A stretch of DNA of 64,000 nucleotides. Origin: Phragmitibacter flavus (GTDB lineage Bacteria > Verrucomicrobiota > Verrucomicrobiia > Verrucomicrobiales > Verrucomicrobiaceae). The translations under genes were made by a program, and so were the position numbers. The notes under the pieces are model-generated. The model searched no databases, was not told the DNA's origin, and saw only the letters and a list, made by a program, of their open reading frames with translations. The DNA lies in NCBI RefSeq assembly GCF_005780165.1, contig NZ_VAUV01000002.1, positions 62,001-126,000 of the forward strand, in the 5' to 3' direction. Below, piece after piece: positions 34,415 to 43,595 of the stretch (its first letter is position 1; every line of letters starts with the position of its first letter).

Positions 34415-37400
34415 AGCAGAAGGAGATTCACAATGCAATCATTCGAGCCTCGGCGGGGTCGGGGAAAACTTATGAGTTGGTGAAGCGGTATTTGCGGTTG
34501 CTGGCGTTGGACGAGGCACCGGAGGGAATTGCGGCGATGACGTTTACGCGGAAGGCGGCGCGGGAGTTTTTCGAGCGGATTTTGCAGAAGCTGGCTGAGC
34601 TGGCGGAGTCGCCGGAAAAGGCGCGGGGCTATGTGGATGAGCTGGCGGAGAATGGTCGGGCGCTGGAGTTGTTGCGGAGGGTGATTGGGTCGATGGACCG
34701 CTTGAGGTTGGGGACGATTGACAGCTTTTTTGCATCGGTGGCGCGGTGTTTTCCGTTTGAGTTGGGGTTGTCGGGGGCGGCTTCGATCATGGCAGAGGAT
34801 GAGACGGCGCGGGCGCGGGATGAGGTGATGAACGGGTTGTTGGTGGAGTTGACGCGGGATGGGGATGAGGCGGCGTTGAGGGAGATGCTGGAGGCGTGGA
34901 AGCGGGCGACGGCGGGGGATGAGTTGAACTTGCCATCGAAGCATCTGGCGGGATGGTTTCGGGCGCTGCATCCGTTGTTTTTGGAGAGTCGGGACGAGGC
35001 GGTGTGGGGTGGGGCGGAGAGGATCTGGCCGGGGAAGGATGCGCCGGTGTGGATGGCGGATCGGGACGTGGTGGAGGTAATCGAGAGGTTGCGCGAGGTG
35101 TTGGATGTGACGGCTTTTGTGAAAAAGGCGGAGGAGCGCTGGGGAGTGTTTTTTGAGGCGGCGGCGAAGCGGCGGGCGGGGGAGCCGGTGAAGCCGAGTT
35201 CGCCGTTTGAGTATATGCTGAAGGCGGAGCGGGGGGAGTTTGAGCTGCTTCGGGAAGGGCGTGCGGAGTGGAAGATGGACAGTCGGAAGGGCGTGCCGCT
35301 GGATCGGGTGACAGGAACGGCGCTGGCGGATTTGCTGGATGTGCTGGTCGGACGGGAGATGAACTGTCGGGCGGAGCGGACGCAGGGTCGGAGGGCGTTG
35401 GTGGCGCGGTTTGATGCGCAGTATGCGAAGCGGGTGCGAGGTCGGGGAAGGCTGGCGTTTGATGATTTGACGTGGTTGTTGTCGGGTCAGGTCAAGGCGG
35501 CGGGATTGGCGAAAGATGAGGATGAGGTGGAGCGGCTGGAGATGATGCGTCGTGAGTGGGAATACCGGTTGGACAGCCGGTTTCAACACTGGCTGTTTGA
35601 TGAGTTTCAGGACACGAGTCGGAGGCAGTGGGAGGTGGTGGCGAACTTGGTGGACGAGGCGGCGACGGACCCGGAAGGGCGGCGGAGCTTTTTTGCGGTG
35701 GGGGATCTGAAGCAGAGTTTGTATTTGTTCAGGCAGGCGGAGCCGGAGTTGTTTTTGGATGTGGAGTCGCGGTATGCCAATGCGCGGATGGAGAAGCGGG
35801 CACCGCTGTCGACGTCGTATCGGTCGAGTCCGGTGGTGTTGGGGATGGTGAATGAGGTGTTTGGAAAAGGGGAATTGTTGAGGGAGTTGTATCCGGAGGC
35901 GATGCGTTGGTGGCGTTATGAAAAGCATGAGGCGTCGGGGAAGACGAAGGGGTTGAGTGGTTATGCGGCGTTGTTGTCGGTGCCGGAGGATGCGGAATTG
36001 GAGGGGGATGCTGCGCGTGATGAGATGACGGCGGCGATCATTCGCGAGGTGGAGCCGTTGGAGCGGGGGCTGTCTTGTGTGGTGTTGACGCGGACCAACA
36101 AGGAGGCGGAGCGGGTGAGTGAGGAGTTGCGGAGGATTTTGCAGGTGGAGGTGGTGTGTGAGTCGCAGGTGTTTGCAGCGGTGGATAATCCGGTGACGCT
36201 GGCATTGTTGAGTGTGTTTCAACTGGCGGTTCATCCGGCGGATAGCTATGCGCGGGAGCATCTGCGCATGTCGCCGTTGGGAGCTTGGTTTGATGAGCAG
36301 GGAGAGTTGGCGATGGCGGTGGGGACCTTGGGTGGAATGGTGCGGCGCGGGGTGAGTCGCGATGGATTTTTGGCGGTGGCGCAGGAGTGGGCGGAGAGGT
36401 TGAAGGGGGATGGCGAGTGGGATGCGTTTAGTTCGATGCGGCTGGGGCAGTTTTTTGATCTGGCGGCGGAGTTTGATGAGGGAGGGCGAAGGGATGTGGA
36501 TGAGTTTGTGGAGGCCGCGCGGGGATTTGCGATCAGTGCGGTGGATCAGGGTCAGGCCTTGCAGGTGATGACGTTTCACAAGGCGAAGGGTTTGGAGTTT
36601 GATGTGGTGATCATGCCGCAGTTGCAGAGCACGGCGTTGGATCAGCCCATGCGGCAGAATGACACCGAGCGGTTGCTGGTGGAGCGCGATGAACGGGGGG
36701 AACTGGTGTGGCTGCTGGATGAGCCGCCGGGGATTTTGCGGGATCGGGACAAACGTTTGCGGGCGGCGTATGAGAAAGACAAGGCGCGGCTGGCTTATCA
36801 GGGGTTGTGCCGCTTGTATGTCGGGATGACGCGGGCGAAGCGGGGGCTGTATTTGATTTTGCCGGGGAAAGGCAAAGGAAATGCGCGTTCGGAAGCGGAT
36901 TTGCTGAAGCAGGCTTTGGGAAATGCGGAGCCGGTGAAGATGGGCTTTGAAACTTGCGAGGCTGATTGCTGGTATGAGGCGGGGACCCGTGCGTGGTTTG
37001 AAGAGGTGGAGAAGGCCGGGGAGCGCGTCGAGGTGGCGGTGGTTGAGGAGGGGCCGAAGTTGGGGGCGTTGTTGAATGCGGCAAATCGGCCGGCGGCGCG
37101 CAAGACGCCTTCGGGCGAGGAGTCGTTCAGGATGTTGGGCGAGGATTTGCTTTCGCCGCAGCGGGAGTCAGCGCGTCGGATGGGGACGCTGGTGCACGAT
37201 TTGTTTTCGACGGTGGACTGGTTGGATGGTTTGGAACCTAAGGATATTGAGGACCGTTGGGCGGCATTGGGCTGGCAGGATCGGCCTGGTTATGAGGAGG
37301 CGAGAGGACGGGTGTTGACAGTGCTATCGGAGCCGGAGGTAAGGGTTTGGTTTGGAAATGCGAATGGATTGCGCGAAGTGTGGCGGGAGCGGTCGTTTGA

Positions 37401-37668
37401 TTTGTTCAGTGCGGAGGGCTGGGTGAGCGGGGTGTTTGATCGGGTGGTGCTTGAGCGTGATGGAGCGGGGAGGGTGACGTCGGCGTGGGTATTGGATTTC
37501 AAGACGGACATGGTGGTCGATGAGGCATCGGCGAGGGCGAAGGCGGAGGGATATAAGCCGCAATTGAAGTTGTATGCGCTGGCAGTGTCGAGATTGACGG
37601 GGTTGCCGGTAGAGAAGGTGCGGACGGGGCTGGTCTTCGTGGCGTTGGCACGGTTATATTGGGTTTGA
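34411..37668 (+). CDS. addA: AddA-like UvrD-family helicase-nuclease subunit
   Basis: 1085 residues. It supplies helicase activity to the AddAB complex. UvrD-type motifs are in order: Walker A RASAGSGKTYELV (about 12), AMTFTRKAAREF (motif Ia), Walker B WLFDEFQDTSRRQWEVV (about 395), DLKQSLYLFRQAEPE, STSYRSSP, VMTFHKAKGLEFDVVIMP (about 716) and LYVGMTRAKRGLYL (motif VI). The C-terminal nuclease motif is WVLDFKTDMV (about 1027), with downstream KAEGYKPQLKLYA. Like addB, it uses mostly TTG for leucine and GCG/GTG codons, quite unlike the ribosomal and pnp genes. A terminator follows. Confidence 0.93.
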   Translation: MKQKEIHNAIIRASAGSGKTYELVKRYLRLLALDEAPEGIAAMTFTRKAAREFFERILQKLAELAESPEKARGYVDELAENGRALELLRRVIGSMDRLRLGTIDSFFASVARCFPFELGLSGAASIMAEDETARARDEVMNGLLVELTRDGDEAALREMLEAWKRATAGDELNLPSKHLAGWFRALHPLFLESRDEAVWGGAERIWPGKDAPVWMADRDVVEVIERLREVLDVTAFVKKAEERWGVFFEAAAKRRAGEPVKPSSPFEYMLKAERGEFELLREGRAEWKMDSRKGVPLDRVTGTALADLLDVLVGREMNCRAERTQGRRALVARFDAQYAKRVRGRGRLAFDDLTWLLSGQVKAAGLAKDEDEVERLEMMRREWEYRLDSRFQHWLFDEFQDTSRRQWEVVANLVDEAATDPEGRRSFFAVGDLKQSLYLFRQAEPELFLDVESRYANARMEKRAPLSTSYRSSPVVLGMVNEVFGKGELLRELYPEAMRWWRYEKHEASGKTKGLSGYAALLSVPEDAELEGDAARDEMTAAIIREVEPLERGLSCVVLTRTNKEAERVSEELRRILQVEVVCESQVFAAVDNPVTLALLSVFQLAVHPADSYAREHLRMSPLGAWFDEQGELAMAVGTLGGMVRRGVSRDGFLAVAQEWAERLKGDGEWDAFSSMRLGQFFDLAAEFDEGGRRDVDEFVEAARGFAISAVDQGQALQVMTFHKAKGLEFDVVIMPQLQSTALDQPMRQNDTERLLVERDERGELVWLLDEPPGILRDRDKRLRAAYEKDKARLAYQGLCRLYVGMTRAKRGLYLILPGKGKGNARSEADLLKQALGNAEPVKMGFETCEADCWYEAGTRAWFEEVEKAGERVEVAVVEEGPKLGALLNAANRPAARKTPSGEESFRMLGEDLLSPQRESARRMGTLVHDLFSTVDWLDGLEPKDIEDRWAALGWQDRPGYEEARGRVLTVLSEPEVRVWFGNANGLREVWRERSFDLFSAEGWVSGVFDRVVLERDGAGRVTSAWVLDFKTDMVVDEASARAKAEGYKPQLKLYALAVSRLTGLPVEKVRTGLVFVALARLYWV

Positions 37669-37683
37669 CGCGAGGGCACAAAA

Positions 37684-37709
37684 AAGCCCGGTGGTTGAAA
37701 CCGGGCTTC
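37684..37709. terminator. Bidirectional terminator between addA and the TIGR04073-type gene
   Basis: AAGCCCGG / CCGGGCTT form a perfect 8-bp stem with the loop TGGTTGAAA. An A-tract precedes it and a T-rich stretch follows, so it can end transcripts from both convergent genes. Confidence 0.85.
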
Positions 37710-37735
37710 TCTGAAAAATTAAGTAGATGGCTGAA

Positions 37736-38155
37736 TTACCAGCTTTGGCCGCGGCTGTAGCGGGTCTGGGACATAAAGCCGACCTGTGGTGGAAACTCTT
37801 GGTAGCCATACCAGGTATCAAAGCGGTCGTTCACGTAGTAAGGGGGACGGTAACCACCTTTATAAACGGGAGCCGGGAAGGTGACGAATTCGAACACGCC
37901 GTAGCCAAGACGGACGGCGGTGCGGACGGTGCCTTCGATCACCATGGAAGAAGCGGCGGCGTTGGCGCCATCAACTCTCTCAACTTTTTGCCAATGAAGC
38001 GGGATTTCGGAGACTCCATAAGCGAGGTTGGCCACGCTGCGGGAAAGTTTACGACTCCAGTTCCACTGCGCTTTTGGCGGGGCCTGGATGTCAGCATAGG
38101 CGAAGCTGCCCAGAGCGAGCACACCGATCAGTGAGAGGATGATCTTATTTTTCAT
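37736..38155 (-). CDS. Exosortase system-associated protein, TIGR04073-type
   Basis: 139 residues with a signal peptide (MKNKIILSLIGVLALGSFAYA). The mature part matches the TIGR04073 pattern: RKLSRSVANLAYGVSEIPLH, then a Gly-rich TAVRLGYGVFEFVTFPAPV and a Tyr/Pro-rich tail. The family is found in genomes that use exosortase sorting of PEP-CTERM-type proteins, but its own role is unknown. No exosortase gene or PEP-CTERM signal was seen in the window. It is divergent from the SH3-domain gene. Confidence 0.85.
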   Translation of the reverse strand: MKNKIILSLIGVLALGSFAYADIQAPPKAQWNWSRKLSRSVANLAYGVSEIPLHWQKVERVDGANAAASSMVIEGTVRTAVRLGYGVFEFVTFPAPVYKGGYRPPYYVNDRFDTWYGYQEFPPQVGFMSQTRYSRGQSW

Positions 38156-38281
38156 GAGAGTGAGTTAAGAAAACCAAAGGGACGCTCTTTTGGCAAGAGA
38201 GAAAAGTGGGTTTGTGAAGAATGTTTGATGTTGAGGGCGGGGGGATGTCACAGAATCGCGCGTCGTGAACATGAAGGTGGC

Positions 38282-39460
38282 ATGAAGATTCAAAATTGGT
38301 TGAAGGCAGTGGTGCTTGGCCTTGGCATGGGCCTCGTGGGTTCGAACGCACTGGCGCAGTTTGAGGGGGTGGCGGTGGACCCGGATGGATTTGTGAATTT
38401 GCGGTCGGAACAGGACGGCAAATCGAAGGTGGTGGCCAAGGTAAAGACGGGTGAGGTGTTTGAGTTTACGGATTCCGAGGGGTCGCCGTGGTGGAGGGTG
38501 GAATTGGGGTCGGGAAAATCCGGCTGGATGTATTACGACCGCATCAAGTTTCATGCGACGATGGACGATTTGAAGGATGGTGATGTGGCGTCCGAGATGG
38601 AGCTGTATGGGAAGTCGAAGGGGGTGAACTACTTTGCCCTGGCGAGAAAGGCGGCACAGGGGGATGCGGCGGGCATGAAGCGGTATTTTGGGTTGAATGA
38701 CACGGACGGGGCGGCGGGTGAGATTCATGCGGCGATGATCAACAGCGTGGTGCATTTGTTGGGGGATGAGAAATTGTCGGCGTTCCTGGCGAAGCAGTCG
38801 ATTGAGTATCAACTGGACGTGCGGTCGCAGTGGATGAGCGAGGTGGCGTTGTGGCCCTTTGAGCCGTTTGGTTATGCGCAGCGTCATTTCCCAAAGACGG
38901 CAAAATTGTTGCTGGGCAAGGAACGGGTGGCGTGGGCGTCGCCGGATGGAAAGTATGCGATCCGCAAGGTGTTCAGTGATTGGGATGCGCGTGAGAATGT
39001 GAAGGTGGACACGGCGCAGATTGTGGACAAGACCACGGGCGGGGTGGTGGCGGATTTCAGCGACCTGGATATTGGCATGGGCGTGTCGAGAGAGGGCAGG
39101 GCGTTGTGGGCGGAAGACTCACAAAAGGTGGCTTTGTTTGTGCATGACGGATTGCAGCACGGGAACCTGCTGGTGTTTCAGCGTGCTCGTGGGGTGATGT
39201 TCGAAAACGTGGAACTGGACCTGGATGAGCTTCCGGGGCGTGCCGGGGACAAGCAATTAAAAGGGGCGAAGTTAATTTTTTCGAGGATCGAGCCGCTGCG
39301 GTGGGACGGGGATGTGCTGATGGTGCAGCGTCATGACTATTTTGAGAAGCCGAATGCGGATGGTCCTGGCAACACGGGCTTGGGGAGAACCTATGAGTTG
39401 AAGGTGAAGGTGGATGGAGAGGGCGCGAGCGTGGTGGGAGTGGAAGTTTTGGCGGAATGA
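38282..39460 (+). CDS. Exported SH3-domain protein
   Basis: 392 residues with a signal peptide (MKIQNWLKAVVLGLGMGLVGSNALA). A bacterial SH3 domain covers about residues 28-88: VNLRSEQDGKSKVVAKVKTG, PWWRVELGSGKSGWMYYDRI. The remainder has no clear family; it contains a helical region (about 100-200) and a beta-rich C-terminus. SH3 domains of this kind often bind peptidoglycan, so a cell-wall role is possible. The ATG at 38282 has GGTGG upstream and gives a proper signal peptide; the frame to 38225 is not needed. Confidence 0.8.
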   Translation: MKIQNWLKAVVLGLGMGLVGSNALAQFEGVAVDPDGFVNLRSEQDGKSKVVAKVKTGEVFEFTDSEGSPWWRVELGSGKSGWMYYDRIKFHATMDDLKDGDVASEMELYGKSKGVNYFALARKAAQGDAAGMKRYFGLNDTDGAAGEIHAAMINSVVHLLGDEKLSAFLAKQSIEYQLDVRSQWMSEVALWPFEPFGYAQRHFPKTAKLLLGKERVAWASPDGKYAIRKVFSDWDARENVKVDTAQIVDKTTGGVVADFSDLDIGMGVSREGRALWAEDSQKVALFVHDGLQHGNLLVFQRARGVMFENVELDLDELPGRAGDKQLKGAKLIFSRIEPLRWDGDVLMVQRHDYFEKPNADGPGNTGLGRTYELKVKVDGEGASVVGVEVLAE

Positions 39461-39516
39461 GGTCGAGCAGTCTTGCAGGAATGGCTTGATGGCTGGATGA
39501 TGGAGGCACTTCTCTT

Positions 39517-40413
39517 ATGAAACGACTTTTGCTTCTCCCCGCGGTTTGTCTATTGTCCCAGTGCGCCACGGTGGGCGTGGTTTCTTCGGTGGAAGCGCCG
39601 ACGGCGGGGAGGGCTCCGATGGTTCCACGTGGGATGCCGCAGATCATCAATGTGTCGGCTTATGATCCCAAGGAAAAGCAGCGTGAGGGGCGGGGGTATA
39701 CGGAGAATGATGTGTCGGCGCTGAGGGCAAATGGAGCAACGGCGTTGATTGCCCGTGCCGGGAAGGGCGGAAATCTGGATACGAAATGTGCGAACTTTCT
39801 GGCGGCGGCGGACCGGGTGGGATTGATGCCGGGGATTTATTACCGGCTTCAGAACCATGTTGATGCGGTGGCGCAGGCGGATCAGTTTGTGAACCGGGCG
39901 CAGTCGCTGGCAAGGAGCCGGTCGTGGAATGCGTCGTCGTTGCTGCTTTGTGGTGACTTTGATGCGAACTCGCGGATGTCGGACATCTTGCGATTCATGG
40001 ACCGGGTGGAGCAGCGCACTGGGGTGGTGCCGGTGGCGTATTTGGAGAACAGCAGCCATTTGAAAAATTTGCTGGGCAATGCGGATCCAGGCACGAAGGC
40101 GAGGTTGCGTCGGATGCCGTATTGGCTGGCGCTGTATTCGCATGAAAGCGGTGCGGGACCGCAGTATCCGGCACCGGGGAATCCACAGGGTTTGGTGGCG
40201 CAGTATCGGGTCTGGCCCACGTGGACCATCTGGCAGTATGGCGGGGTGGAGTGGCAGGGCGGACGTTCGCGGGCGAAGGTTTACAACGCAGGTCCGTATC
40301 GGTTCAGCCCGTATTTCGGAAACATGGACCGGCCATTGGAACGCAATGTTTTCAATGGATCGTATGCGGCGATGCAGAGTTTTTGGCTGCGGCATGGGCT
40401 GCCATTGCGGTGA
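39517..40413 (+). CDS. GH25-like lipoprotein with altered catalytic residues
   Basis: 298 residues. A lipoprotein signal ends in LLSQC (Cys16), so it is probably membrane-anchored. The domain (about 40-295) fits the glycoside hydrolase family 25 lysozyme fold: INVSAYDP (strand 1), ALIARAGKGGNLDTK, GIYYRLQNHVDAVAQADQF, LLLCGDFDAN, VPVAYLENSSHL, YWLALYSHE and WTIWQYGG. In typical GH25 enzymes the first strand has Asp (IDVS) and the active site reads DxE; here they read Asn45 and D147-x-D149. The enzyme may be inactive or have changed specificity, acting on peptidoglycan. Confidence 0.8.
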   Translation: MKRLLLLPAVCLLSQCATVGVVSSVEAPTAGRAPMVPRGMPQIINVSAYDPKEKQREGRGYTENDVSALRANGATALIARAGKGGNLDTKCANFLAAADRVGLMPGIYYRLQNHVDAVAQADQFVNRAQSLARSRSWNASSLLLCGDFDANSRMSDILRFMDRVEQRTGVVPVAYLENSSHLKNLLGNADPGTKARLRRMPYWLALYSHESGAGPQYPAPGNPQGLVAQYRVWPTWTIWQYGGVEWQGGRSRAKVYNAGPYRFSPYFGNMDRPLERNVFNGSYAAMQSFWLRHGLPLR

Positions 40414-40428
40414 ATTGAACCCCAGGAC

Positions 40429-41676
40429 TCACGAAGGCCAGGCGAACAAAATCAGCAGGCCGCCAGCAATGGCGAGTCCAAAGGCGATGGCGGTGCGCCA
40501 GATAAGGGCGGAAGAGCCAAGGACGCAGACAGTGCCAAACTTGAAGACGAAGTTGGACATGGTGGCGACGAGGATGGCGCGCCAGGCCAGTGGGGCGTCA
40601 ATTTGGTTGTTGGCGGCCATCTGGGCGGTGGACAAGGTGATGGCGTCCATGTCGGTGAGACCGGAAATGATACTGACCACATAGAGTCCGGCGGAGCCGA
40701 AATAGTCATTGGCGGCGGCGACGCCAAGAAGCACGAGGGCGTAGAGAAGGCCAAAGAAAAAAGCGGACTTGAATTCGGCGGGGTTTTTTTGTTCGGGCAT
40801 CTCGCCCTGACTTTTGCGACTTTGAAAATACAGGAAGGTGGCAATAACTGTGCTCCATCCGAGCATGACGCCGAGCGGGATGGCGGTGGCGGGGAAAATG
40901 GTTGGAGCGACCACGGCAATTTCGATCAACACCCGCACCATGGAGATGCATGAGGCAATCATGATGACCAGCACACCGAGCGGAGCGAGGGCGGCGCTGC
41001 TGGCACAGCGGCGGGCGAAACTGACGGTGGTGGCGGTGCTGGAAATGACCCCGCCGATGATGCCACCGAGGAGGACACCGGCACGGGTGCCGAAGAGTTT
41101 GTAGGCGACATAACCGCAGAGGCTGATGGCGACGATGAATACGACCATCAGCCAGATCTTGAAGGGGTTCCACACTTCATAGGGGCCGTAGTCTTGATTC
41201 GGCAGAACTGGGAGGATGACCATGCTGATCAAGACGAACTGCATGATGGCGCGCATGTCAGGTTCGCCCACGGCAGCGACCGTGCGGTGGAGGGCGGCTT
41301 TGAAGTGCAACAGGACCACGGCGAGACCAGCGACCACGAGAGCGGCGAGCATGTTGCCGACCACGATGAGCGCGCCCAAAGCATAGAGCAGCAAGGCGGC
41401 GAATTCGGTGGTGGTGCCAACATCATCGGCTCCGTTCTTGAGTTTGGCGTAGTTGGCGAAGACGATGATGCCGGTGACGGCAAGAAGTCCGGCGCTGATG
41501 ATCCAACCTTCGCTGGAAGTAGCGACGCCAATTTGGGCGCATACGGTGCCGAACAGCGAAATGAAGGGGAAGGTGCGGATGCCGGCGATGGAGCTTTCGG
41601 AGCGTTCGCGTTCAAGTCCGAGAAGCAGACCGAGACCGATGGAGACGGCAAGTTGTTGGAGGGCGAGAAGGTCCAT
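40429..41676 (-). CDS. MgtC/SapB family membrane protein with DUF4010
   Basis: 415 residues with about twelve hydrophobic segments. The N-terminal part is MgtC/SapB-like: QQLAVSIGLGLLLGLERERS, AGIRTFPFISLFGTV. The C-terminal part matches DUF4010: GVLLGGIIGGVISSTATTVSF, VSIISGLTDMDAITLS. Members are inner-membrane proteins of uncertain transport role, some linked to magnesium or acid stress. It converges on the GH25-like gene, and a 279-bp gap leads to the divergent REC-kinase gene. Confidence 0.88.
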   Translation of the reverse strand: MDLLALQQLAVSIGLGLLLGLERERSESSIAGIRTFPFISLFGTVCAQIGVATSSEGWIISAGLLAVTGIIVFANYAKLKNGADDVGTTTEFAALLLYALGALIVVGNMLAALVVAGLAVVLLHFKAALHRTVAAVGEPDMRAIMQFVLISMVILPVLPNQDYGPYEVWNPFKIWLMVVFIVAISLCGYVAYKLFGTRAGVLLGGIIGGVISSTATTVSFARRCASSAALAPLGVLVIMIASCISMVRVLIEIAVVAPTIFPATAIPLGVMLGWSTVIATFLYFQSRKSQGEMPEQKNPAEFKSAFFFGLLYALVLLGVAAANDYFGSAGLYVVSIISGLTDMDAITLSTAQMAANNQIDAPLAWRAILVATMSNFVFKFGTVCVLGSSALIWRTAIAFGLAIAGGLLILFAWPS

Positions 41677-41776
41677 GTTGTGTATGGTGCGGGTGCTTGG
41701 AATGGATTCGGAATTGAGGGCAATGGCACGCTTGGATTTTGTAGTCGGGGTTGTGGTGATGGTTTAGGGTAATTTT

Positions 41777-41846
41777 TTGATCAATTTGATCAGGAATGCA
41801 CAACCGCCGGTGACGGTTTGTGCGATCCAGACTCTGTGTTGATCAA
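41777..41846. promoter_or_regulatory. Three TTGATCA repeats before the REC-kinase gene
   Basis: TTGATCAATTTGATCA (41777-41792) and TTGATCAA (41839-41846) surround a small hairpin (CACAACCG..CGGTTTGTG at 41799-41822). The repeats look like operator half-sites, but no regulator is identified. Confidence 0.35.
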
Positions 41847-41955
41847 TGGGTTTGGTGGTTCCCCATTCACGATTGATGACATGCTTCCAATCTTTGCTTG
41901 GTGCGGTGGAGATTGAAAGAAATCGAATTGAATTGTCCTATATTTCTTCCTGCTT

Positions 41956-43080
41956 ATGTCTTCCAATGAATCTGACGGTCTGGTGCTTGTGGTGGATGAT
42001 CAGGCCAGCAATCTGGGTTTGGTGAAAACGGCCCTAAGTCGCGATGGGTTTGAGGTGGAGACGGCCACGGACGCCGCCACGGCGCTGCGCTGGCTGTCGG
42101 AGAGGACGCCGGATTTGATTTTGCTGGATGTGATGATGCCGGAAATGAATGGTTTTGAGTTATGCGGTCGGATCAAGAAAAACGCGGCGACGCATGACAT
42201 CCCGGTGATTTTTTTATCGGGAGATGATCATCAGGGCTCGATTCGCAACGGTTTTAAGGTTGGTGGCGTGGACTATGTGACGAAGCCTTTCAACAAGGAG
42301 GAATTGCTCGCCCGGGTGCGGACTCACGTGGAGTTGCGTCGGGCGCATCAGCGTCATGCGGCGCAGTTGATGGAGCGCAACCAGGTGTTGAAACTGATCG
42401 CAAATGAGTGGCACAAGCCATTGCAGCGGATCGTGCTGACAACCTCCAAGATGAAGATGCTTTGTGGGAAGTTGGATGATGTGACAGCATCGGTGCTTGC
42501 GACGGAGGCGACGTCTGCGGAACGCATGCTGGCTTCGATTGAGGCGTTTTTGCAATTGCGGGCGGTAGACGGAGACGAGAATGGCGACGGTGAAGCCCGT
42601 GAAGAAGCGTTCACCAGTGATGACTTGAGCCGGATGATGGGGCGCTGGTATGCGACCGCAAAACGGAAGCCTTTGGAAATTGTCTTGAAGGATACAGCGC
42701 GCGGAGTTCCTCTGGAAGGCAGTTCTTTTATGGCCAGGCAGATCGTCGATGCGGCGCTGCAGAACGCGATCAATTACACACCGATGAATGGTCGGGTGAA
42801 GGTGTCGATTTCACGCGACGGCGGACGTGCGGTGATGACGGTGACCGACACTGGTCCGGGATTCCCGGAATCTTATCTGGAGCAAACGTTTCATCCCTAC
42901 TTGAACCGGGGAATTGCCACGGCAAACGAGAAGAAGGCGAAACCTACGCTGGGAATTGGCCTTGCGGCGGCGAAACGTGCGGCGGATCGTTTGGGTGCGA
43001 CCTTGAGCTTGGATAACGGCGCTGAAGAAGGTGCCGTCGTGAAGATTGGCTTCGCGATTGCGAAGAAGGGGAGAGGCTGA
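41956..43080 (+). CDS. Response regulator-histidine kinase fusion with degenerate H-box
   Basis: 374 residues, cytoplasmic. REC domain at 8-125 with DD (14-15), phosphoacceptor Asp58 in LILLDVMMPEMNG and Lys110. A short linker leads to a DHp-like helix pair: ANEWHKPLQRIV around His153, in place of the usual SHELRTPL. The ATP-binding domain is intact: N box ALQNAINYTP (267-276), DTGPGFP (298-304) and LGIGLAAAKR (about 336). Such REC-HK proteins relay a phosphoryl signal to a partner kinase output. The nearby REC-only gene at 43089 (convergent, 8 bp apart) and the mini-DHp gene are likely partners. Confidence 0.88.
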   Translation: MSSNESDGLVLVVDDQASNLGLVKTALSRDGFEVETATDAATALRWLSERTPDLILLDVMMPEMNGFELCGRIKKNAATHDIPVIFLSGDDHQGSIRNGFKVGGVDYVTKPFNKEELLARVRTHVELRRAHQRHAAQLMERNQVLKLIANEWHKPLQRIVLTTSKMKMLCGKLDDVTASVLATEATSAERMLASIEAFLQLRAVDGDENGDGEAREEAFTSDDLSRMMGRWYATAKRKPLEIVLKDTARGVPLEGSSFMARQIVDAALQNAINYTPMNGRVKVSISRDGGRAVMTVTDTGPGFPESYLEQTFHPYLNRGIATANEKKAKPTLGIGLAAAKRAADRLGATLSLDNGAEEGAVVKIGFAIAKKGRG

Positions 43081-43088
43081 ATCCCGGC

Positions 43089-43526
43089 TCAATGAAGGGC
43101 GAGAGCGGGGTCGAACACCATCTCGCCTCTGAGGACGCGTTGAATGAGATGGACAAGGTCGTGGGGAGAAATGTTTTTCATGACATATCCACGGGCACCG
43201 GCGGCATGGGCGCGCCGGGCATAACGCTCCTCATGGTGCATGGAAATGACCAGCATGGGCACGTGGGGATGTTGTTTTAACGCTTCCTCGATGAACTCAT
43301 AACCTTCTCCGTCGGGAAGGGTGACATCGACGAGGACCAGATCGGGAACATCTGATGCTAGTTTTTCACGGGCATCGGCAATGCTGTGGGCTGACCAGGC
43401 GAGCTCCATGTCAGGCGCATCCTCAGCAATGGTGCGGATGATGGCGCGGATGATGGAGTGGTCGTCAAGGGCGGCAATTCGAATGGGTTTGGAAACGGCG
43501 GCGGTTGGTTTTGAAGAGGAAGGCAT
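43089..43526 (-). CDS. REC-only response regulator
   Basis: 145 residues. The NarL-like receiver domain is complete: LDDHS (20-24), phosphoacceptor Asp67 in LVLVDVTLPDGEG, Ser94 in VISMHH and Lys117 in GYVMKNIS. It stops right after the fifth helix (GEMVFDPALALH), just where NarL proteins continue into the DNA-binding HTH, which is missing. It is therefore a relay or protein-binding regulator. It lies 69 bp downstream of the 87-residue DHp-like gene on the same strand; the two probably form an operon. Confidence 0.9.
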   Translation of the reverse strand: MPSSSKPTAAVSKPIRIAALDDHSIIRAIIRTIAEDAPDMELAWSAHSIADAREKLASDVPDLVLVDVTLPDGEGYEFIEEALKQHPHVPMLVISMHHEERYARRAHAAGARGYVMKNISPHDLVHLIQRVLRGEMVFDPALALH

Positions 43527-43595
43527 GGTGCGTGCGGGGTGCTAGTCCGTTGATAGGAAAGGGGGGCGTGTCCATCAGCCAGCATGGGGAAGATT

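Noticed and set aside
34183-36579. A 798-codon open frame on the minus strand opposite addA and the end of addB
   Set aside because: It is Pro/Arg/His/Gln-rich with no motif; the plus strand has complete UvrD motifs. It arises from codon bias.
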